Origin: Kribbella antibiotica
Lineage (GTDB): Bacteria; Actinomycetota; Actinomycetes; Propionibacteriales; Kribbellaceae
Reading direction: 5' to 3'
NCBI RefSeq assembly: GCF_004349055.1
Contig: NZ_SMKX01000009.1
Coordinates: 1 to 64,000 of the forward strand
Length of the DNA: 64,000 nucleotides
Below, piece after piece: positions 41,144 to 49,260 of the stretch. The position numbers were made by a program, and so were the translations under genes. Positions within the stretch are counted from its first letter, which is position 1; each line of letters begins with the position of its first letter. Under the pieces are notes generated by a model. That model was not told the origin of the DNA. It made no database searches and saw only the letters and a list, made by a program, of their open reading frames with translations.

Positions 41144-42106
41144 CTACAGAGGTGTCGACGGACTTTGACCGCCTGCTACGTTCACAGGCTTCTCGCTGAG
41201 CTGCGCGTACCTTGCGGCACTCACGAGGACGGCTTCGGTGCGGCCATCTCGTCCAACTGAAACTGGATCGGTCGCACCCGCATGGAATTGCTTCAGTACT
41301 CGCCTGAGGTTGGTCTGAAACTCGGCCATAGAGATGGGCGCCGGCAATGGCGGCAGTTCCGTGGGCTTCGGTGGGTGACGCCACCGCCACACAGCGAGCG
41401 CCCATCCCAACAGCGCCACCAGGGCAGTACCGATGCCGAGGAGTCCGTTCGCGATCTCCTTCGTCCAGCTCCATCCAGTCTTGACAGTATGCGACGACGT
41501 TGACCCGACGTTGACGTGAATAACTTGCCTGGTGTTGTCGTAGATGACCTGCTCACCGGACTCATTCAGCACCGCAACGACCAGGTTCAACGTGAATTTG
41601 CCGGGCCGCTTTGGGCGAACCTCCCACGACCACTGCCCATCCATTGTTGGGCCCAGGGTCCGCTCCTGGCTCGTCAGCGGCGTTATCTCGCCGGGAAGGC
41701 TGGGTCCGGACAGGGTGATCTTGACCCGAGACCCCACGCGCTGATTGGTGTTCTTGACCGGCGCTTCGCCCCCATCGACTGCGGCCTGGATGATCTGCGG
41801 GCAAAGCCCCATGAGGAGGTGCACATCAACCCAGGTCGGCCGATCAACAATGGTGTCAAGCACCTTTTGAGGCGTCTGCAAACATCCCGCGCTCAGTGCT
41901 GGAACGCTGGGCTTCACGGACGGTGACCCGCCTGGAGTAGTGGGCCGCACGGACGGTGACCCGCCCGGAGTGGCCGTGGGGGTCGGGGTGGTGGTCGGAG
42001 GATCGTCTTGGGTTGCGTTGCGAAGGTTAAGAGCAGCAACTGCGATAGTCGAAAGTCCGCAGACTGCGAGCAGGGCAATCATCCAACGCCGCGGAATCGT
42101 CCCCAT
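41144..42106 (-). CDS. Membrane protein with C-terminal Phd/YefM-like domain
   Basis: A 320-residue protein. One N-terminal helix (RWMIALLAVCGLSTIAVAAL), a Thr/Pro spacer with two copies of PGGSPSV, an external domain with two cysteines (about 70-205), then a second helix (IANGLLGIGTALVALLGWALAVW, about 228-250). The last 55 residues read SMAEFQTNLRRVLKQF...DPVSVGRDGRTEAVLVSAARYAQLSE. This is the layout of Phd/YefM antitoxins: the S-x-x-EF-x-x-NL helix, then pVxVxRdG, then eAVLVSxxxYxxL. GGGGGG precedes ATG 42106. No toxin gene follows. The resemblance is by eye. Confidence 0.65.
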   Translation of the reverse strand: MGTIPRRWMIALLAVCGLSTIAVAALNLRNATQDDPPTTTPTPTATPGGSPSVRPTTPGGSPSVKPSVPALSAGCLQTPQKVLDTIVDRPTWVDVHLLMGLCPQIIQAAVDGGEAPVKNTNQRVGSRVKITLSGPSLPGEITPLTSQERTLGPTMDGQWSWEVRPKRPGKFTLNLVVAVLNESGEQVIYDNTRQVIHVNVGSTSSHTVKTGWSWTKEIANGLLGIGTALVALLGWALAVWRWRHPPKPTELPPLPAPISMAEFQTNLRRVLKQFHAGATDPVSVGRDGRTEAVLVSAARYAQLSEKPVNVAGGQSPSTPL

Positions 42107-42363
42107 AGCAGCCCCCCTGCTGAAGTAGACAGCAATGGTACGGCCGTGTCCGTCTGGCTGGGCACTCTGCGCGCGTCGCAACGGCTCCCTGCTGACGAAA
42201 GGGCCCGGCACGCCGCGGGCCTCTTCGAGGCCACAACACAAGCAGTCGGAAGACCTTCAATTCACTCCAGCTCACTGCGACCCACTGGGTTTGGCCCCAC
42301 GCTTGATGCTTGTTCGCGGTTGCTCGTCAGACGACCATTCGTCTGACCTGCGCTTTCAGGCTG

Positions 42364-42436
42364 TGCCCCCAGCAGGATTCGAACCTGCGACGCACGGTTT
42401 AGGAAACCGACGCTCTATCCCCTGAGCTATGGGGGC
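42364..42436 (-). tRNA. tRNA-Arg (CCT)
   Basis: A complete 73-nt cloverleaf on the minus strand: acceptor GCCCCCA/TGGGGGC, anticodon loop TTCCTAA (CCT), T-arm GCAGG-TTCGAAT-CCTGC, discriminator A. The CCA is not encoded. It closes the right side of the accessory block, a usual integration site, but I found no repeat of its 3' end to the left. Confidence 0.97.
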
Positions 42437-42452
42437 GCATTGCGGAGACAGC

Positions 42453-43271
42453 TTAGCGGAGGCTCACGGGCCGCAGGGCGTGGGCGGTGTTGGCGGCGAC
42501 GGTGATCGGGTCTGTGGGTGGTCGGTCCAGGAGCGAAGCGAGGTCGGGGCTGGCGGTGTTGAGGAAGCCGTGGCGGATGCTGGTGGCGATCGAGGTCAGC
42601 ATTGCGGGCTGGAACGGCAAGAGGCTCGCGTCGGAGAGCAGCCGGGAGCGGTATTCGGTGAGGCCGACTGCTCGGTGGGTCACGCCGAGCCGGGTGGCGA
42701 CATCGTCGGCGCTGATCGGGTCGCCGACCAGATCGTAGGTGGTGTTGGCATGCGCGCTGGGGGCCTGGGCGATGGTGGCTGTCACCGCGGCCAGGTCCGT
42801 TCGCGCCACCGCGGCCAGGCGGCCTGAGCCGAACGGCGATTCCAGGCCGTCGGAGCTCCAGGAGATCAGGGCGCCGAACAGTTCCGCGTACAGGCCGTTT
42901 CGGAGGATGGTCCAGGCGAGGCCGCTGGTCTTGATCAGTTGCTCGGTGGATCGGTGCGCGAGTGCAAACGCGAGATGATCCCCGGCGCCGGTGAGGCTGG
43001 TGTAGATCACGTGACCCACGCCGTCCCGGACCGCGGCTTCGAGCACAGCCTGATGCCGCGCAATCACCAGGTCGTCCTCGGCGTACCCGGCCGAGACGAG
43101 GACCAGGGTGGTGATGCCGGCCAGGTCGAGGGTGGCGGGATCGTCGAAGTCGAGAAGGCGCTGCCCATCTGCCGGGGTGCGAGTGCCTCCGACGGCCCGA
43201 ATTCCCCGCTCAGCCAGCTGTGCCAGCGTGAGTGATGCGAGCTGTCCGCTCGCTCCGGTCACCATGATCAT
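42453..43271 (-). CDS. NmrA-like NAD(P)-binding oxidoreductase
   Basis: A 272-residue atypical SDR. MIMVTGASGQLASLTLAQLAERG at the start is the NAD(P) loop. VGGTRTPADG, LVLVSAGYAEDDLVIARHQAVLEAA, ILRNGLYAELF and the final DLVGDPISADDVATRLG match NmrA/quinone-oxidoreductase proteins of the YtfG type. It is divergent from an HxlR regulator 92 bp away, the usual arrangement for these reductases, and probably responds to quinones or electrophiles. Confidence 0.88.
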   Translation of the reverse strand: MIMVTGASGQLASLTLAQLAERGIRAVGGTRTPADGQRLLDFDDPATLDLAGITTLVLVSAGYAEDDLVIARHQAVLEAAVRDGVGHVIYTSLTGAGDHLAFALAHRSTEQLIKTSGLAWTILRNGLYAELFGALISWSSDGLESPFGSGRLAAVARTDLAAVTATIAQAPSAHANTTYDLVGDPISADDVATRLGVTHRAVGLTEYRSRLLSDASLLPFQPAMLTSIATSIRHGFLNTASPDLASLLDRPPTDPITVAANTAHALRPVSLR

Positions 43272-43362
43272 AGAAGTTGCCGTCCTCACAGGTTGGTTCT
43301 CATCAGTAACTACCCTGGAGATACTGGACGCCCGATCGCGCGTCCCACAAGGAGGCAGTTCC

Positions 43363-43785
43363 GTGTCAGTGAGGCACACCGAAGTAACCGTCGGCGCTTC
43401 CGATCTCGATCCCTGCGGCAAGGTCGGTCACCCTGATTGCGGCATCCGCGATGTTCTGGATCGGGTCGGAGACAAGTGGTCGGTCCTGGTCATCGTCGAG
43501 CTGGCGAACGGTGTACGGCGGTTCCGGGAGCTGCAACGGGCCATCGACGGGATATCCCAGCGGATGTTGACGCTGACGGTCCGCAGGCTGGAGCGGGACG
43601 GACTGGTGGTGCGCACCGTCTACCCGACGGTTCCGGCGCAGGTCGACTACCGGTTGACCGAGACAGGCACGAGCCTGACCCATCTCGTCAAGGCACTGGC
43701 CGACTGGTCTCTCGACAACCGGGCAACCATCGCCGAGGCCCGCCACAGCTATGACACCGAACACCCAGACAACGACATCCGCTAA
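43363..43785 (+). CDS. HxlR family transcriptional regulator
   Basis: A 140-residue winged-helix regulator. CGIRDVLDRVGDKWSVLVIVELANG, RFRELQRAIDGISQRMLTLTVRRLERDGLV and VDYRLTETGTSLTHLVKALADW are the classic HxlR motifs. Cys18 and Cys26 near the start could be redox sensors, as in QorR/YodB-type members. GTG 43363 follows AAGGAGG. Divergent from the NmrA gene, which it probably controls. The next gene, a protease on the other strand, ends 4 bp away. Confidence 0.92.
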   Translation: MSVRHTEVTVGASDLDPCGKVGHPDCGIRDVLDRVGDKWSVLVIVELANGVRRFRELQRAIDGISQRMLTLTVRRLERDGLVVRTVYPTVPAQVDYRLTETGTSLTHLVKALADWSLDNRATIAEARHSYDTEHPDNDIR

Positions 43786-43789
43786 GAGG

Positions 43790-45091
43790 TCAGCCGGTGA
43801 GGGCGCGGACTCCCAGATGGCCGGTGATGGAGGCGTAGCGCTCGGCGTAGAGGGTGGTGCAGCGGGAGGAGGTACAGCCGGCGCCGGCGAAGGTGATGCC
43901 GCGGATGGTGGCGGTGGTGGAGCTGGGGCGGCTGTAGACGGGGCCGCCGGAGTCGCCGCCCATGATGGCGATCTGGCCGCCGCGGGTGGCGCGGATGACG
44001 TAGGTGGTGCAGCCGTCGACGTCGCAGTACTTGGCTGAGGTGGAGCGGACGGTGAGGCCGCAGAGTGAGGTGCTGAAGCTGCCGGACTGGCAGATGACGG
44101 CACCGACGCCGGGGTCTGCGCCGCCGGTGACGGTGCGCTTGGAGGCGGAGTCGCCGGGGCCGTCGGTCCAGATCCGGGGGCCGTAGCTGCTGCCGGTGAG
44201 CAGCGACTGGTCGTAGTCGGGGTAGTTGGTGCGGACCGACGTGGTGCCGTAGAAGTTCGAGCCGGACTTCCACTCGGTCCCGACACCGCCGCAGTGGCCG
44301 GCGGTGACAGAGCCTCGCTTGCCATCGGAACGCCGTACGACGGAGAAGCCGGCCGAGCAGTTCTTCGAGCTGGACGAGATGCGGGCGCCGCCCCAGTGAC
44401 CGCCCTTCGGGGTGTCACTCAGCCGGGAGGTGCGCTCGAGGCCACCTGCAGTCACCTGTACGCCGGTTAGTCCGCGCAGGCCCTCGACGGATTCGGGGGA
44501 GGTGCTGGCCTGGTCGTACTCGACCACGATGTTCTCGCTGGCCGGGTCGAGGTCGGCGGCGAACGTGGTGCGGTTCGCGTCATCGGACCAGGCGCGGGCG
44601 CCGACTGTGTTCCACGCGTCGGCGATGGCCTTGGCCGAGCGGCAGCTGCGCTCCACGCCGACCATCTGCTTGCCGGCGGCCGGCACGTTCTTCGAGAGGG
44701 CGGCCCTGACCTTCTTCTCGTTCAGGACCTGGGTGTCGACGACGACCTTGTATCCGGTCGACGCCGTACCGATGACGCCGATCACGCCCTGGCTGAGCCC
44801 GAAGGGCAGCCCCGACGTCGGGCGGCCGGTGGCGTCGAGCGGCTCCAGGGCGCGGACGGTGACGCCGATGCCGTCGGCCATGGTCTCGCCGAGCGGGCGC
44901 GGATCCGAGGACGAGGTCGGCTGGGACAGCCGCTTCGCCATCGCCGCGCTCGCGCTCGGACCGCCGTGCGAACAGGCTGTCTCGGTCGTCGCGCCTGCTG
45001 GTGGACGTCCGGACGCAGTGGCGGTGAGGCCGACTGCGAAGAGTGAGACTGAGCCAAGGGCCAGCAGAGGGACGGTGGCTGAGAGTCGCAC
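43790..45091 (-). CDS. Secreted S1 peptidase (streptogrisin/alpha-lytic-like) with propeptide
   Basis: A 433-residue preproprotein. The signal peptide (MRLSATVPLLALGSVSLFAVG) is followed by a propeptide at about 40-225 with alpha-lytic-type segments. The mature protease begins near SAGFSVVRRSDGKRG; it has SVTAGHCGG (His), DYDQSLL (Asp) and IMGGDSGGPVY (Ser), and three likely disulfides. The pro-region is expected to act as a folding catalyst and be removed outside the cell. GTG 45091 follows AAAGGAG. Function: extracellular proteolysis. Confidence 0.9.
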   Translation of the reverse strand: MRLSATVPLLALGSVSLFAVGLTATASGRPPAGATTETACSHGGPSASAAMAKRLSQPTSSSDPRPLGETMADGIGVTVRALEPLDATGRPTSGLPFGLSQGVIGVIGTASTGYKVVVDTQVLNEKKVRAALSKNVPAAGKQMVGVERSCRSAKAIADAWNTVGARAWSDDANRTTFAADLDPASENIVVEYDQASTSPESVEGLRGLTGVQVTAGGLERTSRLSDTPKGGHWGGARISSSSKNCSAGFSVVRRSDGKRGSVTAGHCGGVGTEWKSGSNFYGTTSVRTNYPDYDQSLLTGSSYGPRIWTDGPGDSASKRTVTGGADPGVGAVICQSGSFSTSLCGLTVRSTSAKYCDVDGCTTYVIRATRGGQIAIMGGDSGGPVYSRPSSTTATIRGITFAGAGCTSSRCTTLYAERYASITGHLGVRALTG

Positions 45092-45183
45092 AAGGCTCCT
45101 TTATCGGTGGACGACCTCGGTCAATCGTCCGCGCAAAGACTCCGCTCAGTCAATAGGTTGTTACCGTCCGCAAGCAAATTTGA

Positions 45184-45795
45184 CTACCGTGCGCGAGCGT
45201 ATCTGGCAAGCTCGTGACCGTCCGCAGCAGCGAACGTGAGCGTGTCCGCGGTGACCTCGATCCGCTTGGCGGACTGCAGGACACCGGTGTGCGGAACGTT
45301 CTCGCAGCCGATCATGTGCTGCGGGCCGCTCTTCGCGGCGAACTCGCCCCGCTGGCCGATCGTGAACGTGCCCTGCAGCGGGTTGCAGCCGTCCGAACCG
45401 GACCAGGTGCCGTCCGCCTTGAAGACCAGAATCGGGTCGTCCGGCCGGGCCGACTTCAGCGACTTGGTCCCGGTGATCTGGGTGGCCCGCCACGTCCCCG
45501 CGATGGTCTTGGCCGAGAGTGGCTGGACTGCAGCCGTGGTCGGGTTGCTGCTCTGCGGCATTCCGGGAGCGGCCACCGGCGGCTGCTCCGGCGTGTTGCC
45601 GCCGGTCAGCGCGAAGCCGGCAATGGCGACAGCGGCCACTGCGGCCGCGGCCACACCGGAGACCATCCAGGTCCGGCGGCGGGCCTGCTGAACTCCGGTC
45701 GTGGCGCGGTCGGACAGACCCGTCGCCTGCGGCACGGAGGCTGCGGCGCGGTCCAGCGTCCCGCGCAGGTCATCCTCAAGATCGGGGTTACTCAC
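45184..45795 (-). CDS. Membrane protein with META domain, partner of SigE factor
   Basis: A 203-residue protein. An N-terminal cytoplasmic part (DLEDDLRGTLDRAAASVPQ), one helix (MVSGVAAAAVAAVAIAGFAL), and an external META/HslJ-like domain at about 95-200 (IAGTWRATQITG, DGTWSGSDGCNPLQGTFTI, MIGCENV) with paired cysteines. The start ATG 45795 overlaps the sigma factor stop. The layout, helix plus cytoplasmic tail next to an ECF sigma gene, suggests an anti-sigma role, but the known zinc anti-sigma motif is absent, so this remains inference. Confidence 0.8.
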   Translation of the reverse strand: MSNPDLEDDLRGTLDRAAASVPQATGLSDRATTGVQQARRRTWMVSGVAAAAVAAVAIAGFALTGGNTPEQPPVAAPGMPQSSNPTTAAVQPLSAKTIAGTWRATQITGTKSLKSARPDDPILVFKADGTWSGSDGCNPLQGTFTIGQRGEFAAKSGPQHMIGCENVPHTGVLQSAKRIEVTADTLTFAAADGHELARYARAR

Positions 45796-46286
45796 GACAA
45801 CCTCTCATCAACACGGTTGGACTGCCTGGTCTGCCTGAGCGTGGCCAGCCCGCGGCTGGCCGTCGACCGGACGGAGGACGGTTTGATGCCGAGCAACTCG
45901 GCGATCGTGCGGTCGTCCAGGTCCTGGTAGTAGCGCAGCACCAGAACGACCCTCTCCCGGGCCGACAACTCCTGCAGGGCATGCCAGAGGTCGTCGGAAT
46001 CCACGATGCCGGTGGCGGGATCGGGCACCGTGCTCTGCGGGTCGATCTCGGCGGTCGGCGCCTCCGTGAAGGAGCGCCGGCGCGTCATCGACAGATACTC
46101 GTTGACCAGGATCCGCCGCACGTAGTGATGCGGATCGTCGGCCTTGCGGACCTTGCGCCAGGAACGGAACGCCTGCATCAGCGCCGTCTGCGCCAGGTCC
46201 TCGGCTCGTTGGTAATCGCCCGAGACCGTGAAACCGAGCCGCACCAATTCCTGTCCGCGCGCGGACACGTACTCCTCGAACTCCAC
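45792..46286 (-). CDS. SigE-family RNA polymerase sigma factor (ECF)
   Basis: A 164-residue ECF sigma factor of the actinobacterial SigE/SigM-like type. Region 2 is at about 5-75 (FEEYVSARGQELVRLGFTV, AEDLAQTALMQAFRSWRKV, YVRRILVNEYLSMTRRR) and region 4 at about 105-155 (ELSARERVVLVLRYYQDLDDRTIAELLGIKPSSVRSTASRGLATLR). GTG 46286 follows GGGAGTG. It is coupled by overlap to a membrane META protein that may control it, so it likely responds to the cell envelope. Targets unknown. Confidence 0.93.
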   Translation of the reverse strand: MEFEEYVSARGQELVRLGFTVSGDYQRAEDLAQTALMQAFRSWRKVRKADDPHHYVRRILVNEYLSMTRRRSFTEAPTAEIDPQSTVPDPATGIVDSDDLWHALQELSARERVVLVLRYYQDLDDRTIAELLGIKPSSVRSTASRGLATLRQTRQSNRVDERLS

Positions 46287-46442
46287 TCGTCACTCCCGGG
46301 CTGGGCGTACAACACCTCACATCTATTAGATGCATCGAGGGGCCCAGAGTGCTGCACAGGTGCTGCATTCGTTGCCGCACAGTCTGATCTCACCGTGCTG
46401 AGATCAAGCGGTGCCCAGAGTTGAACGCACAGAGGTGAACGC

Positions 46443-46475
46443 GCGGTCCAGACCGGGTGAACCGGTCTGGACCGC
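46443..46475 (-). terminator. 14-bp perfect stem terminator
   Basis: GCGGTCCAGACCGG pairs exactly with CCGGTCTGGACCGC around GTGAA. It lies 48 bp after the lipoprotein stop on the minus strand. Confidence 0.75.
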
Positions 46476-46522
46476 GGTGTGACCCGGTCCGGACGGCTTC
46501 GGGGGGCGCGTCCGGCGCCGGG

Positions 46523-47143
46523 TCAGCGCAGGCCGAGCGACTTGATCAGCTCGGGGGATGCCTGACGCGCGGCCGGCAGGGCGCCAGGCTTGCCCGGTCC
46601 CTCCAGCGAGGTCGCGAGCAGGCGGCGGCAGCCGAAGGCTTCCACGGTGACGGAGAGCACTCCGCGGTCGTTGTCGGTGAATCGCAGGACCCAGGTCGGT
46701 CCGAGTTCCTTGGTGCAGAAGGCCGGCTTCTTCGCGACCGGCTTCGAGGCGTTCACCAGCGCGAACAGCTCGGTCGCGTGGGCCGCGGTCCGCTTGGTGG
46801 TGACGTTCGCGTAGACCGGGCCGGTGGCGCCGGCGTCGTACTGGCAGACCGTCACGGAGACCGGATGGAACAGCGACTTCGCCGGTCCGGTTCCCCAAGT
46901 GACCTTGTCGGCCGCGGTCTGCACCGACGCGATGGTGTCGGGGCAATCCATGCTGGGCGTGCTGCTCGGCGCCGAACTCGGTGTCGAACTCGGGCCGGAG
47001 CTCGGCGGGTTGGTGGTCGGCGTACCGGTGGGCTGGGCGGCGGGCGGGGACGCGGAGTTCTCGGAACCGCAGGCGGCGGTCATCCCGAGAACTGCCACGA
47101 CGAGCGTCGCACCGATCAGGCCCCGTGTCCGTAGTGCACTCAC
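46523..47143 (-). CDS. Putative lipoprotein
   Basis: A 206-residue exported lipoprotein. The signal GLIGATLVVAVLGMTAACGS ends in a lipobox with Cys25 as the lipid site. A Pro/Thr/Ser spacer (about 30-63) precedes a domain of about 140 residues with paired cysteines (MDCPDTI, VCQYDAG, FCTKELG, FGCRRLL). No family recognised; similar proteins are frequent in Kribbella-like genomes. A strong terminator follows. Confidence 0.8.
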   Translation of the reverse strand: MSALRTRGLIGATLVVAVLGMTAACGSENSASPPAAQPTGTPTTNPPSSGPSSTPSSAPSSTPSMDCPDTIASVQTAADKVTWGTGPAKSLFHPVSVTVCQYDAGATGPVYANVTTKRTAAHATELFALVNASKPVAKKPAFCTKELGPTWVLRFTDNDRGVLSVTVEAFGCRRLLATSLEGPGKPGALPAARQASPELIKSLGLR

Positions 47144-47317
47144 GACTGGGTCCTTCCGGTTGGCAAGGCCCCCATGATGCTCGACAGGGGTCTCACAGCG
47201 GGCGCCAAACCATCACGGCGGTGTGTTGTTCAGGTCACGCCCAGGGATCGTGGGACAACCGAGGCGGACCTGTAACGCGCACGCGCTGTACCCGATTGCG
47301 GACTACGATGCTGTCCC

Positions 47318-48010
47318 GTGGGCCGCAACGACAACAGAGCCGGTACGGCGCAGCGCGAGCGCGACGAGTGGCAACTCGGCGTCGACTGGGCGCGCTGGCT
47401 GCTGGCCGGGAACCATCCGCAGCCGTTGACCATCTACGGTCTCGTCCTCGAACCGGGCGAGGTCGCATATGTGAACACCCCGGCGCACTACGCCCGGTTG
47501 TACCGGGGTAGCGGTCGCTACACGACGAGCGGCGGTTTCATCATCGGCCACCCGGCCCTGGTGGTCGGTGCGCTGGCGGCCAACGCTGCCGTCAATGCCA
47601 GCCGCAAGGCCGCAGCGAAGCGCAACACCGAGCTGATGTGGCGAGACCTGCAAGAGGTTCCGACCGTCGCGACCAACTACCGGATCCTGTGTCAGCTCCC
47701 GGGCCGTGGCTGGTTGAGCTTCTACTACAACTCCGTTCAGGAGTTCTATCCCGATCCTGCGAACTGGCGGATCACCTTCGGGTTCCAGGAGGCGGAGCCG
47801 TTGCAGCTGGCCGGCCTGGCGTCGCCGACGCTGGCCGTGCTGACTGCGTGGTGTGTGCTTGGAAGCGACCGCTGGCATGGTGAACCGGGAATTCAGCCGC
47901 TGCTGCAAGCTGCTTACGCCCCGCAGATCGACCCGAATGCGGTGGTCGGCGAGGTCGTTGACGAGGAACGTCGTCAGCTCGACACCGGAGAGCCCCCGCA
48001 GGCTCGGTAA
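47318..48010 (+). CDS. Hypothetical protein
   Basis: A 230-residue protein from GTG 47318, not recognised. It has aromatic-rich segments (WQLGVDWARWLLAGNHPQPL; WLSFYYNSVQEFYPDPANWR), one moderately hydrophobic stretch (GFIIGHPALVVGALAANAAVNA) and an acidic tail. The codon pattern is that of the chromosome. It precedes a tiny acidic gene and a hydrolase, all in one direction with 9-bp and overlapping junctions, so an operon is likely. Confidence 0.65.
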   Translation: MGRNDNRAGTAQRERDEWQLGVDWARWLLAGNHPQPLTIYGLVLEPGEVAYVNTPAHYARLYRGSGRYTTSGGFIIGHPALVVGALAANAAVNASRKAAAKRNTELMWRDLQEVPTVATNYRILCQLPGRGWLSFYYNSVQEFYPDPANWRITFGFQEAEPLQLAGLASPTLAVLTAWCVLGSDRWHGEPGIQPLLQAAYAPQIDPNAVVGEVVDEERRQLDTGEPPQAR

Positions 48011-48019
48011 CCTGGACCC

Positions 48020-48163
48020 ATGACAAGCCCGTACGAGGACGATGAGCCGGTGCTGCCCGACCAGACCCGTGACGACGACCCGCGCAGCTGGGGTGAGAGC
48101 GACTCCGGTAGTGACGACGACGATCGCATCCTGCGCGAGGTCCCGCCGCACCACGGCGGATGA
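48020..48163 (+). CDS. 47-residue acidic protein
   Basis: ATG 48020 to TGA 48163 encodes an Asp-rich protein (MTSPYEDDEPVLPDQTRDDD; SDDDDRILREVPPHHGG). The ending DDRxLxExPPHH resembles small acidic actinobacterial proteins that end in a similar DRLL-PPHW motif. Its stop overlaps the ATG of the hydrolase (ATGA). It is too short for most gene finders. Function unknown. Confidence 0.65.
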   Translation: MTSPYEDDEPVLPDQTRDDDPRSWGESDSGSDDDDRILREVPPHHGG

Positions 48164-48783
48164 CCGCCACCGTTCTGCTGATTCACGGCGGCCTGTGGGA
48201 ACCCATGGACGCCCAACGGTTCTGGGGTGCGCCGGGCATCACTGACGGACTCACCGCTGCCGGTCTGACCGTGCTCGCCCCGGACCGCCCGAAGCATCCG
48301 GGCAGCTGGGACGTCGAGTTCGACGCCCTGAGTGAACTCCTCACGAACCGCGCCGAACCGGTCACGATCGTCGGCGCATCCAACGGGTGCACTGTTGCCG
48401 CGCGGCTTACGTTGGCCTACCCCGATCTCGTCGACCGCCTCGTGCTCGCGTGGCCTGCCACCGCTGGTGACGCCGAGGTCGACACTCTGACTCTGGCCGG
48501 CCTGCTGGGCCGCGGTTGCACACCCGGCGACGCCGCCCGGCTTCTGGCTGGTGACACTCTTCGCGGTACGACGGACGCCGAGCTGGCCGGTCTGGCCCGG
48601 CTCCCAGTCGCCGTTCTGCCGTCGCTGATGGAGAACCCGATGCACCAGCGCGCAACGGTCGACGCCTTGCTCCAGTTGGTCCCGGGAAGCCGGGAGCTGT
48701 CCGGCTACCCGGAACCACCGCGCCCCGACTTCCCGCCGTACCTGGACCAGTTCGTCCGGTCGATCGTGGAGTTCGTGAACTAG
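48160..48783 (+). CDS. Alpha/beta hydrolase
   Basis: A 207-residue hydrolase. TVLLIHGGLWEPMD is the oxyanion-hole region, VTIVGASNGCTVAARL at about 68-83 is the nucleophile elbow (Ser75 in GASNG), and the final VPGSRELSGYPEPPRPDFPPYLDQF region should carry the acid. The usual catalytic histidine near the C-terminus is not evident, so activity is uncertain. It is shorter than typical members (250-290). It is coupled to the tiny acidic gene; its stop overlaps the mscL stop. Confidence 0.8.
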   Translation: MTATVLLIHGGLWEPMDAQRFWGAPGITDGLTAAGLTVLAPDRPKHPGSWDVEFDALSELLTNRAEPVTIVGASNGCTVAARLTLAYPDLVDRLVLAWPATAGDAEVDTLTLAGLLGRGCTPGDAARLLAGDTLRGTTDAELAGLARLPVAVLPSLMENPMHQRATVDALLQLVPGSRELSGYPEPPRPDFPPYLDQFVRSIVEFVN

Positions 48784-49175
48784 GAGGAGCGCCGCTGCAG
48801 CGCGTCGCGGATCTCCACCAGCAGTTGCTGGTCGGTGGTCAGCGGCTCGTCAGAAGGTGCCGGCTCCTCGCCGCGCTTGCGACGCTCGGCCAGCTTGTTG
48901 AGCGGGAAAATGATGAAGAAGTAGATGGCTGCGGCGACGAACAGGAAGCTGAGCAGCTCGTTCAGGATCAGGCCGATGTGGAACTCTCCCTTGCCGATGG
49001 CGAAGTTCCCGACGCCGCCCAGATCGGGCTGGCCGAAGATCGCCGCGACCAGTGGGTTGATGAAGTTCTTGACGATGGCGTCGATGATCTTGCCGAACGC
49101 TGCGCCGATGACGACGGCGACCGCGAGGTCGACGACGTTGCCGCGCATGATGAATTCTTTGAAGCCCTTGAGCAT
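48780..49175 (-). CDS. mscL: Large-conductance mechanosensitive channel MscL
   Basis: A 131-residue channel that opens under membrane tension to release solutes during osmotic downshock. LKGFKEFIMRGNVVDLAVAVVIGAAFGKIIDAIVKNFINPLV is the conserved N-terminal helix and TM1; TM2 is LLSFLFVAAAIYFFIIFPLNKL; the cytoplasmic helix LLVEIRDALQRR ends it. ATG 49175 with GGAGG upstream is right; the longer frame is not. Its 3' end overlaps the hydrolase by 4 bp. Confidence 0.97.
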   Translation of the reverse strand: MLKGFKEFIMRGNVVDLAVAVVIGAAFGKIIDAIVKNFINPLVAAIFGQPDLGGVGNFAIGKGEFHIGLILNELLSFLFVAAAIYFFIIFPLNKLAERRKRGEEPAPSDEPLTTDQQLLVEIRDALQRRSS

Positions 49176-49260
49176 TGCAGTGCCTCCACGAAGCCGATGG
49201 TGTACTTCGGTCAACGTAGGACTGCACCGCAGGTCACGCGAGGCCACGCGCCGCAGGCGA

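Noticed and set aside
42364-42436. Attachment site of the 9.66-kb element
   Set aside because: That element has its own junctions in the YCII gene and no repeat of the tRNA-Arg 3' end.
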